A stretch of 35,992 nt of DNA from Bradyrhizobium centrolobii (GCF_001641635.1 NZ_LUUB01000105.1:18316-54307); one strand, 5' to 3'. Positions 6,555 to 14,731 are shown, counted from the first letter of the stretch. Numbers and translations: made by a program. Notes: generated by a model not told the origin, from the letters alone.

Positions 6555-7988
6555 GAAGCGTCCTACTGTGTTGTGCGAGACGTTCTTGACGACGGTGTAG
6601 CACTGCAACCCCTCGGTGCCGCCCTCGCGGCCATAGCCGCTGTCCTTCACGCCGCCGAACGGCGTCTCGGCAAGGGAAGCGACAAAATGGTTGATCGAGA
6701 GATTGCCGACCTCGACGCCCTCGGCGAGGCGTTCGGCATTGCCGGCGGAGCGCGTGAAGGCGTAGGCCGCGAGGCCATAGGGAAGTGCGTTGGCCTTCTC
6801 GATCGCCTCATCCAGCGTCTTGACCGGATTGACCAGTGCGAGCGGCCCGAAAGGCTCCTCGTTCATGGCGCGCGCATCGTCGGGCACGTCGGCGAGAACC
6901 GTGAGCGGAAAGAAGTAGCCGCGATTGCCGATGCGCTGTCCGCCGGCAAGCACGCGCGCGCCTTTCGCCTTGGCATCGCCGACCAGCGTCTCCATCGCGT
7001 CGATCCGCCGCGCGTTGGCGAGCGGGCCCAACTGGGTCGACGGATCGAGACCGTTGCCGACCTTCAGCTGGCTCGCGCGCTCGGCGAATGACTGCGCGAA
7101 CTGTTCAAAGATCTTCTCCTGCACGAAGAAGCGCGTCGGTGCGACGCAGACCTGCCCGGCATTGCGCGACTTGCCGACGACGGACGTGGCCGCCGTCGCG
7201 ACGGGATCGACATCGTCGCAGACGATCACCGGCGCGTGGCCGCCGAGCTCCATGATCGCCGGCTTCATGTGCCGTCCGGCCATCTCGGCGAGATGCTTGC
7301 CGACGGGAATGGAGCCGGTGAAGGTCACGAGCCGGATGCGCGACTGCGGGATCAGATAGTCGGAAATCTCGGCGGGATTGCCGAACACGAGGTTGAGCAC
7401 GCCAGGCGGCAGGCCCGCGTCATGGAAGGCGCGCACGAGCTGCGCCGCACCCGCCGGGGTCTCCTCCGAGGCCTTCAGGATGATCGAGCAGCCGGCGGAG
7501 AGGGCACCCGCGACCTTGCGGGCGGGCGAGCTCATCGGGAAATTCCAGGGCGAGAAGGCCGCGACCGGGCCAATCGGCTGCCGCAGCACCGTGTGGCGCA
7601 TACCGGGCTCGCTCGGGATCACCCGGCCATAGAGACGCAAGCCTTCGGTCGCGTCCCACTCGATGATATCGCAGCCCCTGAGGATTTCGAGCCGCGCCTG
7701 TTCGATCGGCTTGCCCTGTTCGAGCGTCATGGCGGCCGCCATCACATCGACGCGCTCGCGAATGAGCGCCGCGGCCTTCAGGATGATCTGCGCGCGCTTG
7801 GCGGGCGCGGTGTTGCGCCAGACCGCAAATCCTTTCTCGGCGGCCGCGAGCGCATCATCGAGATCGGATCTGGTCGCGGTCGGAACAGTGCCCAGCACGC
7901 TTTCGTCGGCGGGATTGATGATGGGCTGCCCGCCCGCGCGCTTCCATTGTCCGTCGATGTAGAGTTCGATCAGGGGATAGTCTGCCAT
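5769..7988 (-). CDS. NAD(P)-dependent aldehyde dehydrogenase fused in frame to a class I SAM methyltransferase
   Basis: One open frame of 739 residues. Residues 1-478 are a full-length aldehyde dehydrogenase of the succinate-semialdehyde dehydrogenase-like group, with PWNFP (N149), LKASEE (K172), MELGG (E247) and AGQVC (catalytic C281). With no stop codon it runs into residues 479-739, a methyltransferase with motif I ILNVGAGAGSYEP and the Methyltransf_11-like segment FGAAMSTFSVHQWKNL. Both halves look complete. The methyltransferase has its own ATG at 6554 preceded by AGGACG, so two proteins may be made. The start at 7988 has AAGGTGAAG upstream and lies four bases after the amidotransferase stop. 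The aldehyde substrate and methyl acceptor are unknown. Confidence 0.85.
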   Translation of the reverse strand: MADYPLIELYIDGQWKRAGGQPIINPADESVLGTVPTATRSDLDDALAAAEKGFAVWRNTAPAKRAQIILKAAALIRERVDVMAAAMTLEQGKPIEQARLEILRGCDIIEWDATEGLRLYGRVIPSEPGMRHTVLRQPIGPVAAFSPWNFPMSSPARKVAGALSAGCSIILKASEETPAGAAQLVRAFHDAGLPPGVLNLVFGNPAEISDYLIPQSRIRLVTFTGSIPVGKHLAEMAGRHMKPAIMELGGHAPVIVCDDVDPVATAATSVVGKSRNAGQVCVAPTRFFVQEKIFEQFAQSFAERASQLKVGNGLDPSTQLGPLANARRIDAMETLVGDAKAKGARVLAGGQRIGNRGYFFPLTVLADVPDDARAMNEEPFGPLALVNPVKTLDEAIEKANALPYGLAAYAFTRSAGNAERLAEGVEVGNLSINHFVASLAETPFGGVKDSGYGREGGTEGLQCYTVVKNVSHNTVGRFMQHSAPRHQDGSAGDANYGAIGKGYTSFRQPDPRIAELIEAALGEARTILNVGAGAGSYEPVGRTVTAVEPSQSMRAQRPAHLPVAIDAVAENLPFEDASFGAAMSTFSVHQWKNLNAGLREMRRVTRGPIAIMTCDPDELDRFWLHAYCPEVIAVEAARYPAIKDIAAALGGTTDVLPVPIPLDCSDGFNEAYYGRPEMLLDPAARLACSAWSFVSEDVVRRFEDRLGSDLASGRWEARYGYYRKQPTFAGSLKLIVNHI

Positions 7989-7992
7989 TTCT

Positions 7993-8739
7993 TCACCTTG
8001 CTTGAGCGGTCTTGGCTGCAGTATCGCCTTGCCCGAGTTGGCCGAGCCAGTCGGCGAAGACGCGATCGGCCTGGCGTGCGAGAATCTTCGAGGCTTCCGC
8101 GGTCTTCGCCCGGAGCTCACGTATCGAAATCCCGGCGCCCGCAAGCTCGACGGCGTGGCCGACATACCACTCCTCGAGCTGCCGCGGATCGGCCTCCAGG
8201 TGAAACTGGAGCGCAAGCGCGTTGCTTCCGAAGGCAAACGCCTGGATATCGTAGTTCTCGTTCGAGGCGAGCCGCACGGCGCTATCGGGAAGATCGAAGG
8301 TGTCACCGTGCCAGTGCAGAACCGGCGTGCCATCGGCAAGCGGCTTCAGGCTGGAGGCGAGGCCGGCTTCCGACAGCGTGACCGATCCCCAGCCGATCTC
8401 CTTGACGTGGCCGGCATGGACACGCGCGCCGAGCGCCTTCGCCATGAGCTGCGCGCCGAGGCAAATTCCGAGCGTCGGCAAGCCCAGGGCAATGCGGCGC
8501 TCCAGCAGCTCGATTTCCCTGACGATGAAGGGATAGCTCTCGGTCTCGTAGACGCCGATCGGGCCGCCGAGAACGATCAGGAGGTCGGCATCCCGGATCG
8601 AAGCATGGTTGAGATCGTCGACCGGCGCCTCGCAGAACGAAACATTCCAGCCTTCGCGCTCCATGATCGGCGCGAGCAGGCCGAGATCCTCAAATGCAAC
8701 GTGACGGAGCGCGACGGCAGATCGACGGCGTTGAAACAT
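7993..8739 (-). CDS. Class I glutamine amidotransferase (GMP synthase glutaminase-like)
   Basis: 248 residues with a GATase1 fold. The nucleophile elbow LGICLGAQ has C93; the catalytic His/Glu lie in LQFHLEADP (H180, E182); the oxyanion strand is LIVLGGPIGVYE. Such stand-alone proteins are annotated as GMP synthase-like amidotransferases and may hydrolyse gamma-glutamyl compounds or feed ammonia to a partner. No synthetase domain is present. It is the first gene of a probable operon with the aldehyde dehydrogenase/methyltransferase gene (four-base gap), which would suit gamma-glutamylated amine catabolism (glutamylation, oxidation, hydrolysis); that is speculative. A perfect ModE-type box lies 37 bases upstream of the start. 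Confidence 0.85.
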   Translation of the reverse strand: MFQRRRSAVALRHVAFEDLGLLAPIMEREGWNVSFCEAPVDDLNHASIRDADLLIVLGGPIGVYETESYPFIVREIELLERRIALGLPTLGICLGAQLMAKALGARVHAGHVKEIGWGSVTLSEAGLASSLKPLADGTPVLHWHGDTFDLPDSAVRLASNENYDIQAFAFGSNALALQFHLEADPRQLEEWYVGHAVELAGAGISIRELRAKTAEASKILARQADRVFADWLGQLGQGDTAAKTAQAR

Positions 8740-8775
8740 CCAGCAAGCCCTACACGCGGCATCTCATGATGCTCA

Positions 8776-8799
8776 CGCTATATTCAGAATGATATAGCG
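8776..8799. promoter_or_regulatory. Perfect ModE-type operator (Mo-box) upstream of the amidotransferase operon
   Basis: CGCTATAT (8776-8783), eight-base spacer, ATATAGCG (8792-8799): a perfect 8-bp inverted repeat fitting the ModE box. It lies between the end of the ModE/PBP regulator gene (8871) and the start of the amidotransferase gene (8739), 37 bases from the latter start codon. Geometry is identical to the site at 4842-4865. Confidence 0.78.
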
Positions 8800-8861
8800 G
8801 ATGCCTGGCCTCGTCCAGATGGTTCGCTGAGCGATGTGCGGCGCGCATGCCATGCATGCGG

Positions 8862-8880
8862 CGTGCGGCATCACCGCACG
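8862..8880 (-). terminator. Hairpin at the end of the ModE/PBP regulator gene
   Basis: CGTGCGG (8862-8868) and CCGCACG (8874-8880) form a 7-bp stem whose five-base loop contains the regulator stop codon (8871-8873). No T-tract follows, so it may be a weak terminator or an end-of-gene structure only. Confidence 0.3.
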
Positions 8881-9953
8881 GCGTGCATCTCCAGAAAGGC
8901 CTTTACACCGGTCACGGCGCCCGTATCCGACGGTACGTAGCCGGGCAGGGTGGCGACAGCCGCACGAAAATCGGCGCTGCGGATGATCTCGAGCACGCGC
9001 TGCATCGGTTCGGTGTCCAGGAATGTGCGCTTGCAGACGAAGAAATAATCCTCGGTCAGGACGCGGATGAAATCGAGACCGAAATGCCGGGCCGCCGCTT
9101 CGACACCGAAGCTCGCATCCGCCATGCCGCTCGCGACATAGGCCGCGACCGCGGCGTGGGTGAACTCGATCTGCTGCGCGCCGTTGATGCGGCTCTCGTC
9201 GATGCCGTGTGCGGCGAGCAGCTGGTCGAACAGAAGACGCGTGCCGGAATCGTGGTCGCGGTTGACGAAGCGCACCTTCGGAGCGGTCAAATCCTCGATC
9301 GACCCGATGTGAAGCGGATTGCCCCGCGCGACCATCAGCCCCATCTCGCGCGTGACGAAATTGATGATGCGGTCCTCGCGTGGATCGAGCCATTCGCGTG
9401 CCGCCTTGATGCCCTGGGCCCGCAACGCGCCGTGCGGCAGGTGCAGGCCGGAGAGGTCGCAGGCGCCCTGGGCGAGCGAGACCAGCGAATGCTGGTTGCT
9501 GACATAGCGCAGATCGACGCCGATGCCCGGTTCGCGGTCTAGGAATTCGCGCAGCTTGGCCACCGCAAAACCGTGGCTGGCATGCACGCGGATCACCGAG
9601 GGCCGCTGCTCGAGGAACGGCTTGATCTCGCTCGCCAGCTCCTGCGCGAGGTTGTCGAGCTGCGGGCCGAGCCGCGCCTGCATGCGCTCGCCGGCCCACA
9701 CCAGCCGCTCTCCGAACGGCGTGAGCCTGGAGCCCTTGCCGCGCTGGGTTTCGACCAGCGGCGTGCCGAAGAACTCCGACCATTGCTCGATCAGATTCCA
9801 GACGTGCCGGTAGGAGAGCTGCGCGTCGTTGGCGGCACTGGTGATCTTTCCGGTCTTCCGGATTTCATTGAGCACGCCGAGCATGACCACCGCGCTGCGC
9901 GGGCTGCCCTCCCGGCGAAACCGCCAAACGGCCTCGATCTCGATCTGGAGCAT
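8871..9953 (-). CDS. One-component regulator: ModE-type HTH fused to a PBP-like (PF12727-type) sensor
   Basis: 360 residues. The N-terminal 110 are a ModE-like winged helix (VLNEIRKTGKITSAANDAQL, SYRHVWNLIEQWSEFFG, wing GKGSRLTPFGERLV). From about residue 125 follows a periplasmic-binding-protein-like sensor (IRVHASHGFAVAKLREFLDR, GACDLSGLHLP, RFVNRDHDSGTR, FIRVLTEDYFFVCKR) of the kind fused to molybdate-type HTHs and related to MoeA-associated PBP domains. It lacks a signal peptide and acts in the cytoplasm. Ligands of this class may be molybdate- or tungstate-like anions or small organics; not determinable here. It is divergent from the aldehyde dehydrogenase gene at 10068 and directly upstream of the Mo-box-controlled operon, so either may be its target. 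Confidence 0.85.
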   Translation of the reverse strand: MLQIEIEAVWRFRREGSPRSAVVMLGVLNEIRKTGKITSAANDAQLSYRHVWNLIEQWSEFFGTPLVETQRGKGSRLTPFGERLVWAGERMQARLGPQLDNLAQELASEIKPFLEQRPSVIRVHASHGFAVAKLREFLDREPGIGVDLRYVSNQHSLVSLAQGACDLSGLHLPHGALRAQGIKAAREWLDPREDRIINFVTREMGLMVARGNPLHIGSIEDLTAPKVRFVNRDHDSGTRLLFDQLLAAHGIDESRINGAQQIEFTHAAVAAYVASGMADASFGVEAAARHFGLDFIRVLTEDYFFVCKRTFLDTEPMQRVLEIIRSADFRAAVATLPGYVPSDTGAVTGVKAFLEMHAVR

Positions 9954-10030
9954 TGGAATAACTTTATGTAGTCGACTTCATATGTGCGGCGTCCATAGGC
10001 AAATCATATCATATTTACTACAGCAAATAG

Positions 10031-10060
10031 CCTCCTAGACTGGTATACCAGAACAGGAGG
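10031..10060 (+). promoter_or_regulatory. Palindrome and Shine-Dalgarno-sequestering hairpin before the aldehyde dehydrogenase gene
   Basis: CCTCCT (10031-10036) is complementary to the ribosome site AGGAGG (10055-10060). Between them, separated by three bases on each side, is a perfect 12-bp palindrome CTGGTATACCAG (10040-10051). As RNA this folds into a hairpin that hides the whole Shine-Dalgarno sequence. As DNA, TGGTATACCA resembles operators of FadR-type GntR repressors. Either or both could control the downstream gene. Confidence 0.6.
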
Positions 10061-10067
10061 AAATATG

Positions 10068-11552
10068 ATGTCTGTTGCATATGACTTTGCGCACTCGCCG
10101 GCCAGCGAGTTCATGTCTCGGCCGCAGCATCTATTGATCGATGGCCGCCGCGTCCCCGCCAGCTCCGGGCGCACCTTCAAGTCACTCAATCCTGCCACCG
10201 GGCAGGTCATCGCCACTATCGCCGAGGGCAACGAGGCGGACGTCGAACACGCCGTGGCGGCCGCGCGCCGGGCTTTCGAAGGCCCCTGGCGCACGATGCG
10301 CGCGTCGGAGCGCGGCCAGATCCTGCTGCGCTGGGCAGAGCTTCTCAAAACCCACGCCGACGAGATCGTCGAGATCGAGTCAATCGATGCAGGCAAACCG
10401 ATCGCCGCCACGCTGCGCCAGGATTTCCCGGCTGCCGTCGACACATTGATCTACTACGCCGGCTGGGCCGACAAGATCAGCGGCGATGTCGTTCCCGTGC
10501 GCGACGATGCCTTGACCTACACCATGCGCGAGCCGGTCGGCGTGGTCGCGGCGATCGTGCCGTGGAATTTCCCCCTGATGATCGGCATGTGGAAGCTCGC
10601 GCCGGCGCTCGCCTGTGGCTGCACCGTCGTGATGAAGCCCGCCGAGCTGACCTCGCTGTCGGCGTTGCGCATCGCCGAGCTGGCGCTCGAAGCCGGCCTG
10701 CCGCCGGGCGTCTTCAATGTCGTCACGGGTCCGGGCCGCGTCGTCGGCGACGCGCTGGTCAATCATCCCGATGTCGACAAGGTGACCTTCACCGGCTCGC
10801 CCGGTGTGGGGCGCGGAATCATGAAGGGCGCTGCCGGCAACTTCAAGCGCGTCTCGCTCGAGCTCGGCGGCAAGTCGGGTAACGTCATCTTCGACGACGC
10901 CGATCTCGAAGCCGCATCAAAGGCTGCCGCCTCCGGCATCTTCTTCAACGCGGGCCAGGTGTGCTCGGCCGGCTCCCGCGTGCTGGTGCAGGAGAAGGCC
11001 TATGACGAGGTCGTCGAGCGGCTGGCCGCGCGCGCGAAATCGCTGAAAATGGGCGATCCGCTCGACCGCAAGACGACGCTCGGGCCCGTGATCTCCGAGA
11101 AGCAGATGAAGTCGATCCTCGACTATGTCGATATCGGACAGAAGGAATGCGCAACCCTCGTCACCGGCGGCGAGCGGGTCGGCGAGCGCGGCTATTTCAT
11201 CAGCCCCGCGGTGTTCGCCGATGTCGAGCACGAGATGCGGATCTCGCAGGAGGAGATTTTTGGTCCCGTCGTCAGCGTCATCAAATTCAAGGATGAGGCA
11301 GATGCGCTCAGGATCGCCAACGGCACGGCCTACAGCCTCGCCGCCGGCGTCTGGAGCCGGGATATCGGCAAGCTCCAGCGCTTCGCCAAGCGCGCGCGGG
11401 CGGGCACGGTCTGGATGAACACCTATGGCTATACCGATGTGCGCCTGCCCTGGGGCGGCGAGCGCGACTCCGGCCTCGGCCGTGAGCACGGCACCGCCGC
11501 GATCGACAATTTCACCGAGCCCAAGGCGGTGTGGATGAACCTGGCCGTCTGA
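10068..11552 (+). CDS. NAD(P)-dependent aldehyde dehydrogenase
   Basis: 494 residues, standard aldehyde dehydrogenase length. Catalytic and cofactor residues are present: PWNFP (N167), MKPAE (K190), FTGSPGVGR (cofactor loop), LELGG (E265) and AGQVCSAGSR (C299). Overall it resembles the betaine/phenylacetaldehyde/gamma-aminobutyraldehyde group (WGGERDSGLGREHG near the C-terminus), so an amine-derived aldehyde is plausible but not proven. The ATG at 10068 is seven bases from AGGAGG; the ATG at 10065 is only four away. The gene stands alone, divergent from the ModE/PBP regulator, with an unusual hairpin over its ribosome site. Confidence 0.9.
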   Translation: MSVAYDFAHSPASEFMSRPQHLLIDGRRVPASSGRTFKSLNPATGQVIATIAEGNEADVEHAVAAARRAFEGPWRTMRASERGQILLRWAELLKTHADEIVEIESIDAGKPIAATLRQDFPAAVDTLIYYAGWADKISGDVVPVRDDALTYTMREPVGVVAAIVPWNFPLMIGMWKLAPALACGCTVVMKPAELTSLSALRIAELALEAGLPPGVFNVVTGPGRVVGDALVNHPDVDKVTFTGSPGVGRGIMKGAAGNFKRVSLELGGKSGNVIFDDADLEAASKAAASGIFFNAGQVCSAGSRVLVQEKAYDEVVERLAARAKSLKMGDPLDRKTTLGPVISEKQMKSILDYVDIGQKECATLVTGGERVGERGYFISPAVFADVEHEMRISQEEIFGPVVSVIKFKDEADALRIANGTAYSLAAGVWSRDIGKLQRFAKRARAGTVWMNTYGYTDVRLPWGGERDSGLGREHGTAAIDNFTEPKAVWMNLAV

Positions 11553-11732
11553 AAACCTCCCGAGCCGGCCAGCTCTTGAATCGTCCGGTCAGGCGGGCTT
11601 CCTTTTCCAGGTCGATAAAATTGTCTGCAATCCGCTCAGCGGCGGCAAACCCTGCGGACGGGAATCGCGCCCCTTAAACCTGAGCTTTGGAACTGGCGTG
11701 CATCCTTCCCGACAAAAGGGCGGGGCATCAGC

Positions 11733-11996
11733 ATGTCTATTCTCAAAGAGATCGTCGTTGCGGTCGCGGGGGTGTACGCGCTCCTGTTCGTCTGCGACGC
11801 GTTGTTCGGCATCGGCGAGGCGCGCTTCGACGACGCGTACTATCAGAGCACCTTCTACGCGCCGCGGTCGAACGAGTTTCGCTTCGCAAGCAACACGACG
11901 CCGGCAGCACGCGTCAGCGCCGCATTTGCGCAGTTCACGCCGAGCGAAGCAAAGACCGCCAGGCGGTATTCCTCTCTGACGACGGTCATTCGTTGA
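11733..11996 (+). CDS. Small membrane-anchored hypothetical protein (87 aa)
   Basis: The N-terminus (MSILKEIVVAVAGVYALLFV) is one hydrophobic segment followed by CDALFGIGEARFDDAYYQST and a polar tail. It is probably anchored or exported, with the C-terminus outside. Similar short proteins with a YALLFVCDA core are, as far as I recall, widespread in Bradyrhizobium and uncharacterised. A purine-rich site (AAAAGGGCGGGG) lies just upstream. It may share a promoter region with the DipZ gene 130 bases downstream, but no functional link is evident. Confidence 0.65.
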   Translation: MSILKEIVVAVAGVYALLFVCDALFGIGEARFDDAYYQSTFYAPRSNEFRFASNTTPAARVSAAFAQFTPSEAKTARRYSSLTTVIR

Positions 11997-12126
11997 GCAG
12001 CGCGATCGAGGGCTCAGGCCTTCGATACGGCCGTCCTCCGAGCCTTGCGCCCGTTACGGGCTGTTTCTCCGACCGAAAACGGTCTTGTGAAGATCGGCCC
12101 TTCCGAGCGGTGATAAGAGCGGGCTC

Positions 12127-13881
12127 ATGATCCTGTTTCTGCTCGCCTATCTCGGTGGCGTCCTGACCATCGTGAGCCCGTGCATCCTGCCGGTCATTCC
12201 GTTCGTACTGGCGCGCGCCGACCGTCCGTTCCTCAGGAATGGACTGCCGATGCTGATCGGCATGGCGCTGGCGTTTGCCGTCGTCGCGACGTTCGCCTCC
12301 GTCGCGGGCGGTTGGGTCGTATCCGCCAACCAGTATGGACGCGGCGCCGCCCTGATCCTGCTCGCCGTCTTCGGCCTGACGCTGGTCTTCCCGGAATTCG
12401 CCGATCGCCTGATGCGTCCTCTGGTGGCAGTGGGCGCGCGGATGTCGCAATCGGCGGGGCAGGCGGGTGAGGAGAGCATCGTCGCGCCCTTCGTGCTCGG
12501 CATTGCCACCGGCTTGCTCTGGGCGCCCTGCGCCGGCCCTGTCCTCGGCCTGATCCTCACGGGCGCTGCGCTCGAAGGCGCCAACGCCAGGACCGCGCTG
12601 CTGCTGCTGGTCTACGCCACGGGCGCCGCGACATCGCTGGCGCTGGCCCTCCTGGTCGGCGGACGCGTCTTCGCCGCGATGAAGCAATCGATCGGCGCCG
12701 GCGAATGGATCAGGCGCGGCGTCGGTGTGGCGGTGCTGGCGGCTGTCGTCGCCATTGCGCTGGGCCTGGACACAGGCTTCCTCACCAATCTCTCGGTCGG
12801 CAGCACGACGTCAATCGAGCAGGCGCTGCTCGACAAGCTCCGCCCGAACGAGAAGACGGCGATGACGGGTCCGTCGATGCAGGCCAGGCCCGCCGGTGAG
12901 GCCACGACCGATCTGCGAGTCGAGGATCTCAATCCTTCGCTCGCCGGCGCCCAGGAATGGCTGAACTCGGCGCCGCTCAGCCTTGATCGGCTGAAGGGCA
13001 AGGTCGTCCTCGTCGACTTCTGGACCTATTCCTGCATCAACTGTCTGCGCTCGATCCCGTACGTCCGGGCGTGGGCGGAGAAATATCGCGATGGTGGCCT
13101 CGTGGTGATCGGCGTCCACGCGCCCGAATTTGCCTTCGAGCGCAATGTCGACAACGTCAAAAACGCCATCGCGACGCTCAAAATCGGCTACCCCGTCGCG
13201 ATCGACAACGACTACAAGATCTGGCGCTCCTTCGAGAACCAGTACTGGCCCGCGCACTATTTCATCGATGCCAACGGCAAGGTCCGTCACCACCATTTCG
13301 GCGAGGGGGAATACGCGGAGTCTGAGCGCGTCATCCAGGCGCTGCTAGCAGAGGCCGGCAACAAGAACGTTCCGTCCGACATCGTGGCCGTCAAGGCGTC
13401 GGGCGCGGAGGCCGCCTCCGACAATGCCGACGTCAAGTCGCCGGAGACCTATGTCGGTTATGAGCGCAGCGAGAACTTCGTCTCGCCCGGCGGCGTGGTG
13501 AAGGACGAGAGCCACGTCTATGCCGCCGCGGGCGAGCCGCAGCTCAACGACTGGTCACTCACCGGCAACTGGACGGTCGGACCCGAGCGCGCGCAACTGA
13601 ACGAGCCGGACGGCAGCATCGTCTACCGCTTTCATGCGCGCGACCTGCACCTTGTACTCGGCCCCGCGACGGAAGGCGCCGGCGTTCGCTTCCGCATCAC
13701 CATCGACGGCAAGGCGCCCGGCGCGGCCCATGGCATGGACGCTGATGCAGACGGCAACGGCGTTGTGACCACGCAGCGACTCTATCAGCTCATCCGCACG
13801 CCGGACGGTGTGAGCGACCACACGTTTGAAATCCGTTTTCTCGATCCCGGCGTCCAGGCTTACGTCTTCACGTTCGGCTGA
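12127..13881 (+). CDS. dipZ: DipZ-type protein: CcdA membrane domain plus thioredoxin-like domain
   Basis: 584 residues. The CcdA/DsbD-like membrane part (1 to about 220) has redox cysteines in VSPCILP (C19) and WAPCAGP (C135). A periplasmic thioredoxin-like domain has the active site TYSCINCLRS (C303, C306) followed by YVRAWAEKYRDGGLVVIGVH. A C-terminal beta domain (about 430-584, YERSENFVSPGG ... DPGVQAYVFTFG) is typical of DipZ. Such proteins pass electrons from cytoplasmic thioredoxin to periplasmic disulfides or cytochrome c maturation. The CINC motif differs from the CGPC of thioredoxin but is usual in this family. The 3' end overlaps the convergent COG4705 gene by 14 bases. Confidence 0.88.
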   Translation: MILFLLAYLGGVLTIVSPCILPVIPFVLARADRPFLRNGLPMLIGMALAFAVVATFASVAGGWVVSANQYGRGAALILLAVFGLTLVFPEFADRLMRPLVAVGARMSQSAGQAGEESIVAPFVLGIATGLLWAPCAGPVLGLILTGAALEGANARTALLLLVYATGAATSLALALLVGGRVFAAMKQSIGAGEWIRRGVGVAVLAAVVAIALGLDTGFLTNLSVGSTTSIEQALLDKLRPNEKTAMTGPSMQARPAGEATTDLRVEDLNPSLAGAQEWLNSAPLSLDRLKGKVVLVDFWTYSCINCLRSIPYVRAWAEKYRDGGLVVIGVHAPEFAFERNVDNVKNAIATLKIGYPVAIDNDYKIWRSFENQYWPAHYFIDANGKVRHHHFGEGEYAESERVIQALLAEAGNKNVPSDIVAVKASGAEAASDNADVKSPETYVGYERSENFVSPGGVVKDESHVYAAAGEPQLNDWSLTGNWTVGPERAQLNEPDGSIVYRFHARDLHLVLGPATEGAGVRFRITIDGKAPGAAHGMDADADGNGVVTTQRLYQLIRTPDGVSDHTFEIRFLDPGVQAYVFTFG

Positions 13882-14659
13882 GTGAGGGCGTCTCGCCGGG
13901 ATGCTGTCCGGCGCGTTGCGGGATCAGCAGCAGACAGACGACGATGAAAACGGCGATCACGGCGGAGGCCAGCGGCCTGCTCAGGGCCAGGCCGCCATGG
14001 TCGAGCGGTTTGCCGAGGAAATCGCCGACGGTGGCGCCGAGCGGGCGGGTCAGGATGAAGGCCGCCCAGAACAGCGCGACGCGTGAGGCGCGGGTCCAGA
14101 AATACAGCGCTGCGATGATGGCCAGCCCCGCCGCGAAGATCAACGCGCCGCCGCGGTAGCCCATGTCGCCGGTGTCGGCGATCCAGTCGCCGAGCGCGGT
14201 GCCCAGTGTCTGCGAAAAGGTGATCGCGGCCCAGTAGAAGGCCTCCACGCGCGGTGTACTGACACTGTTGCCCGAGACCGTTCCTTCGGCGCGATACCAG
14301 AGGCCAAGCACCAGTACCAGGCAGGTGAGGAGCAGCGTCGAACCGCCAGTATAGCCGATGCCGAGCGAGCGGTCGGCGAAGTCGGCCATCGTCGTGCCGA
14401 AGGTGGTCGACGCGACGATGGTTGCCCAGTAAAGCGCCGGATGGAATCTGTGCGCCCGGATCTGCGCTGCGACCAGGACGATCATGGCGGCCAGGAACAG
14501 GCATGTCCCTGCGAGGTAACCCCAGTTCAGCGTCATCGTGACGGTGTCGCCGCCGGTCTCGCCGAGCGTCGTGGCGGCGATCTTGATGATCCAGAAGCCG
14601 AGCGTGACTTCGGGGACCTTGCTTTCGCTGACGATGCTGCTCTTGGTATGATCCTGCAT
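13868..14659 (-). CDS. COG4705-type integral membrane protein, paralogue 1
   Basis: 263 residues, about eight hydrophobic segments. Repeated motifs are KVPEVTLGFWIIKIAATTLG then ETGGDTV near the N-terminus, TTFGTTMADFADRSLGIGYT, SQTLGTALGDWIADTGDMGY, and ILTRPLGATVGDFLGKP. The recurring T-x-G-(T/E)-x-x-G/A-D pattern suggests an internally repeated transporter-like fold. COG4705 is an uncharacterised membrane family. A second copy is encoded at 15195-15944 in the same apparent operon. The function is unknown; the divergent two-component system is the likely regulator. Confidence 0.8.
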   Translation of the reverse strand: MQDHTKSSIVSESKVPEVTLGFWIIKIAATTLGETGGDTVTMTLNWGYLAGTCLFLAAMIVLVAAQIRAHRFHPALYWATIVASTTFGTTMADFADRSLGIGYTGGSTLLLTCLVLVLGLWYRAEGTVSGNSVSTPRVEAFYWAAITFSQTLGTALGDWIADTGDMGYRGGALIFAAGLAIIAALYFWTRASRVALFWAAFILTRPLGATVGDFLGKPLDHGGLALSRPLASAVIAVFIVVCLLLIPQRAGQHPGETPSLSRT

Positions 14660-14674
14660 GGTGTCCTCTTTGCT

Positions 14675-14699
14675 GCGTCAGCCGGGTAGCGGCTGACGC
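14675..14699. terminator. Strong intercistronic hairpin
   Basis: GCGTCAGCCG (14675-14684) and CGGCTGACGC (14690-14699) form a perfect 10-bp stem with loop GGTAG. It lies between the small secreted protein gene and COG4705 paralogue 1, which are both on the minus strand. Without a T-tract it may act as a partial terminator or mRNA stability element. Confidence 0.5.
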
Positions 14700-14731
14700 T
14701 TGAGATTTCCGATGGCGGTGTGCGGGGAGCC

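Noticed and set aside
5505..7091. Long plus-strand open frame opposite the dehydrogenase/methyltransferase gene
   Set aside because: It mirrors the high-GC codon bias of the real minus-strand gene and has no family features.
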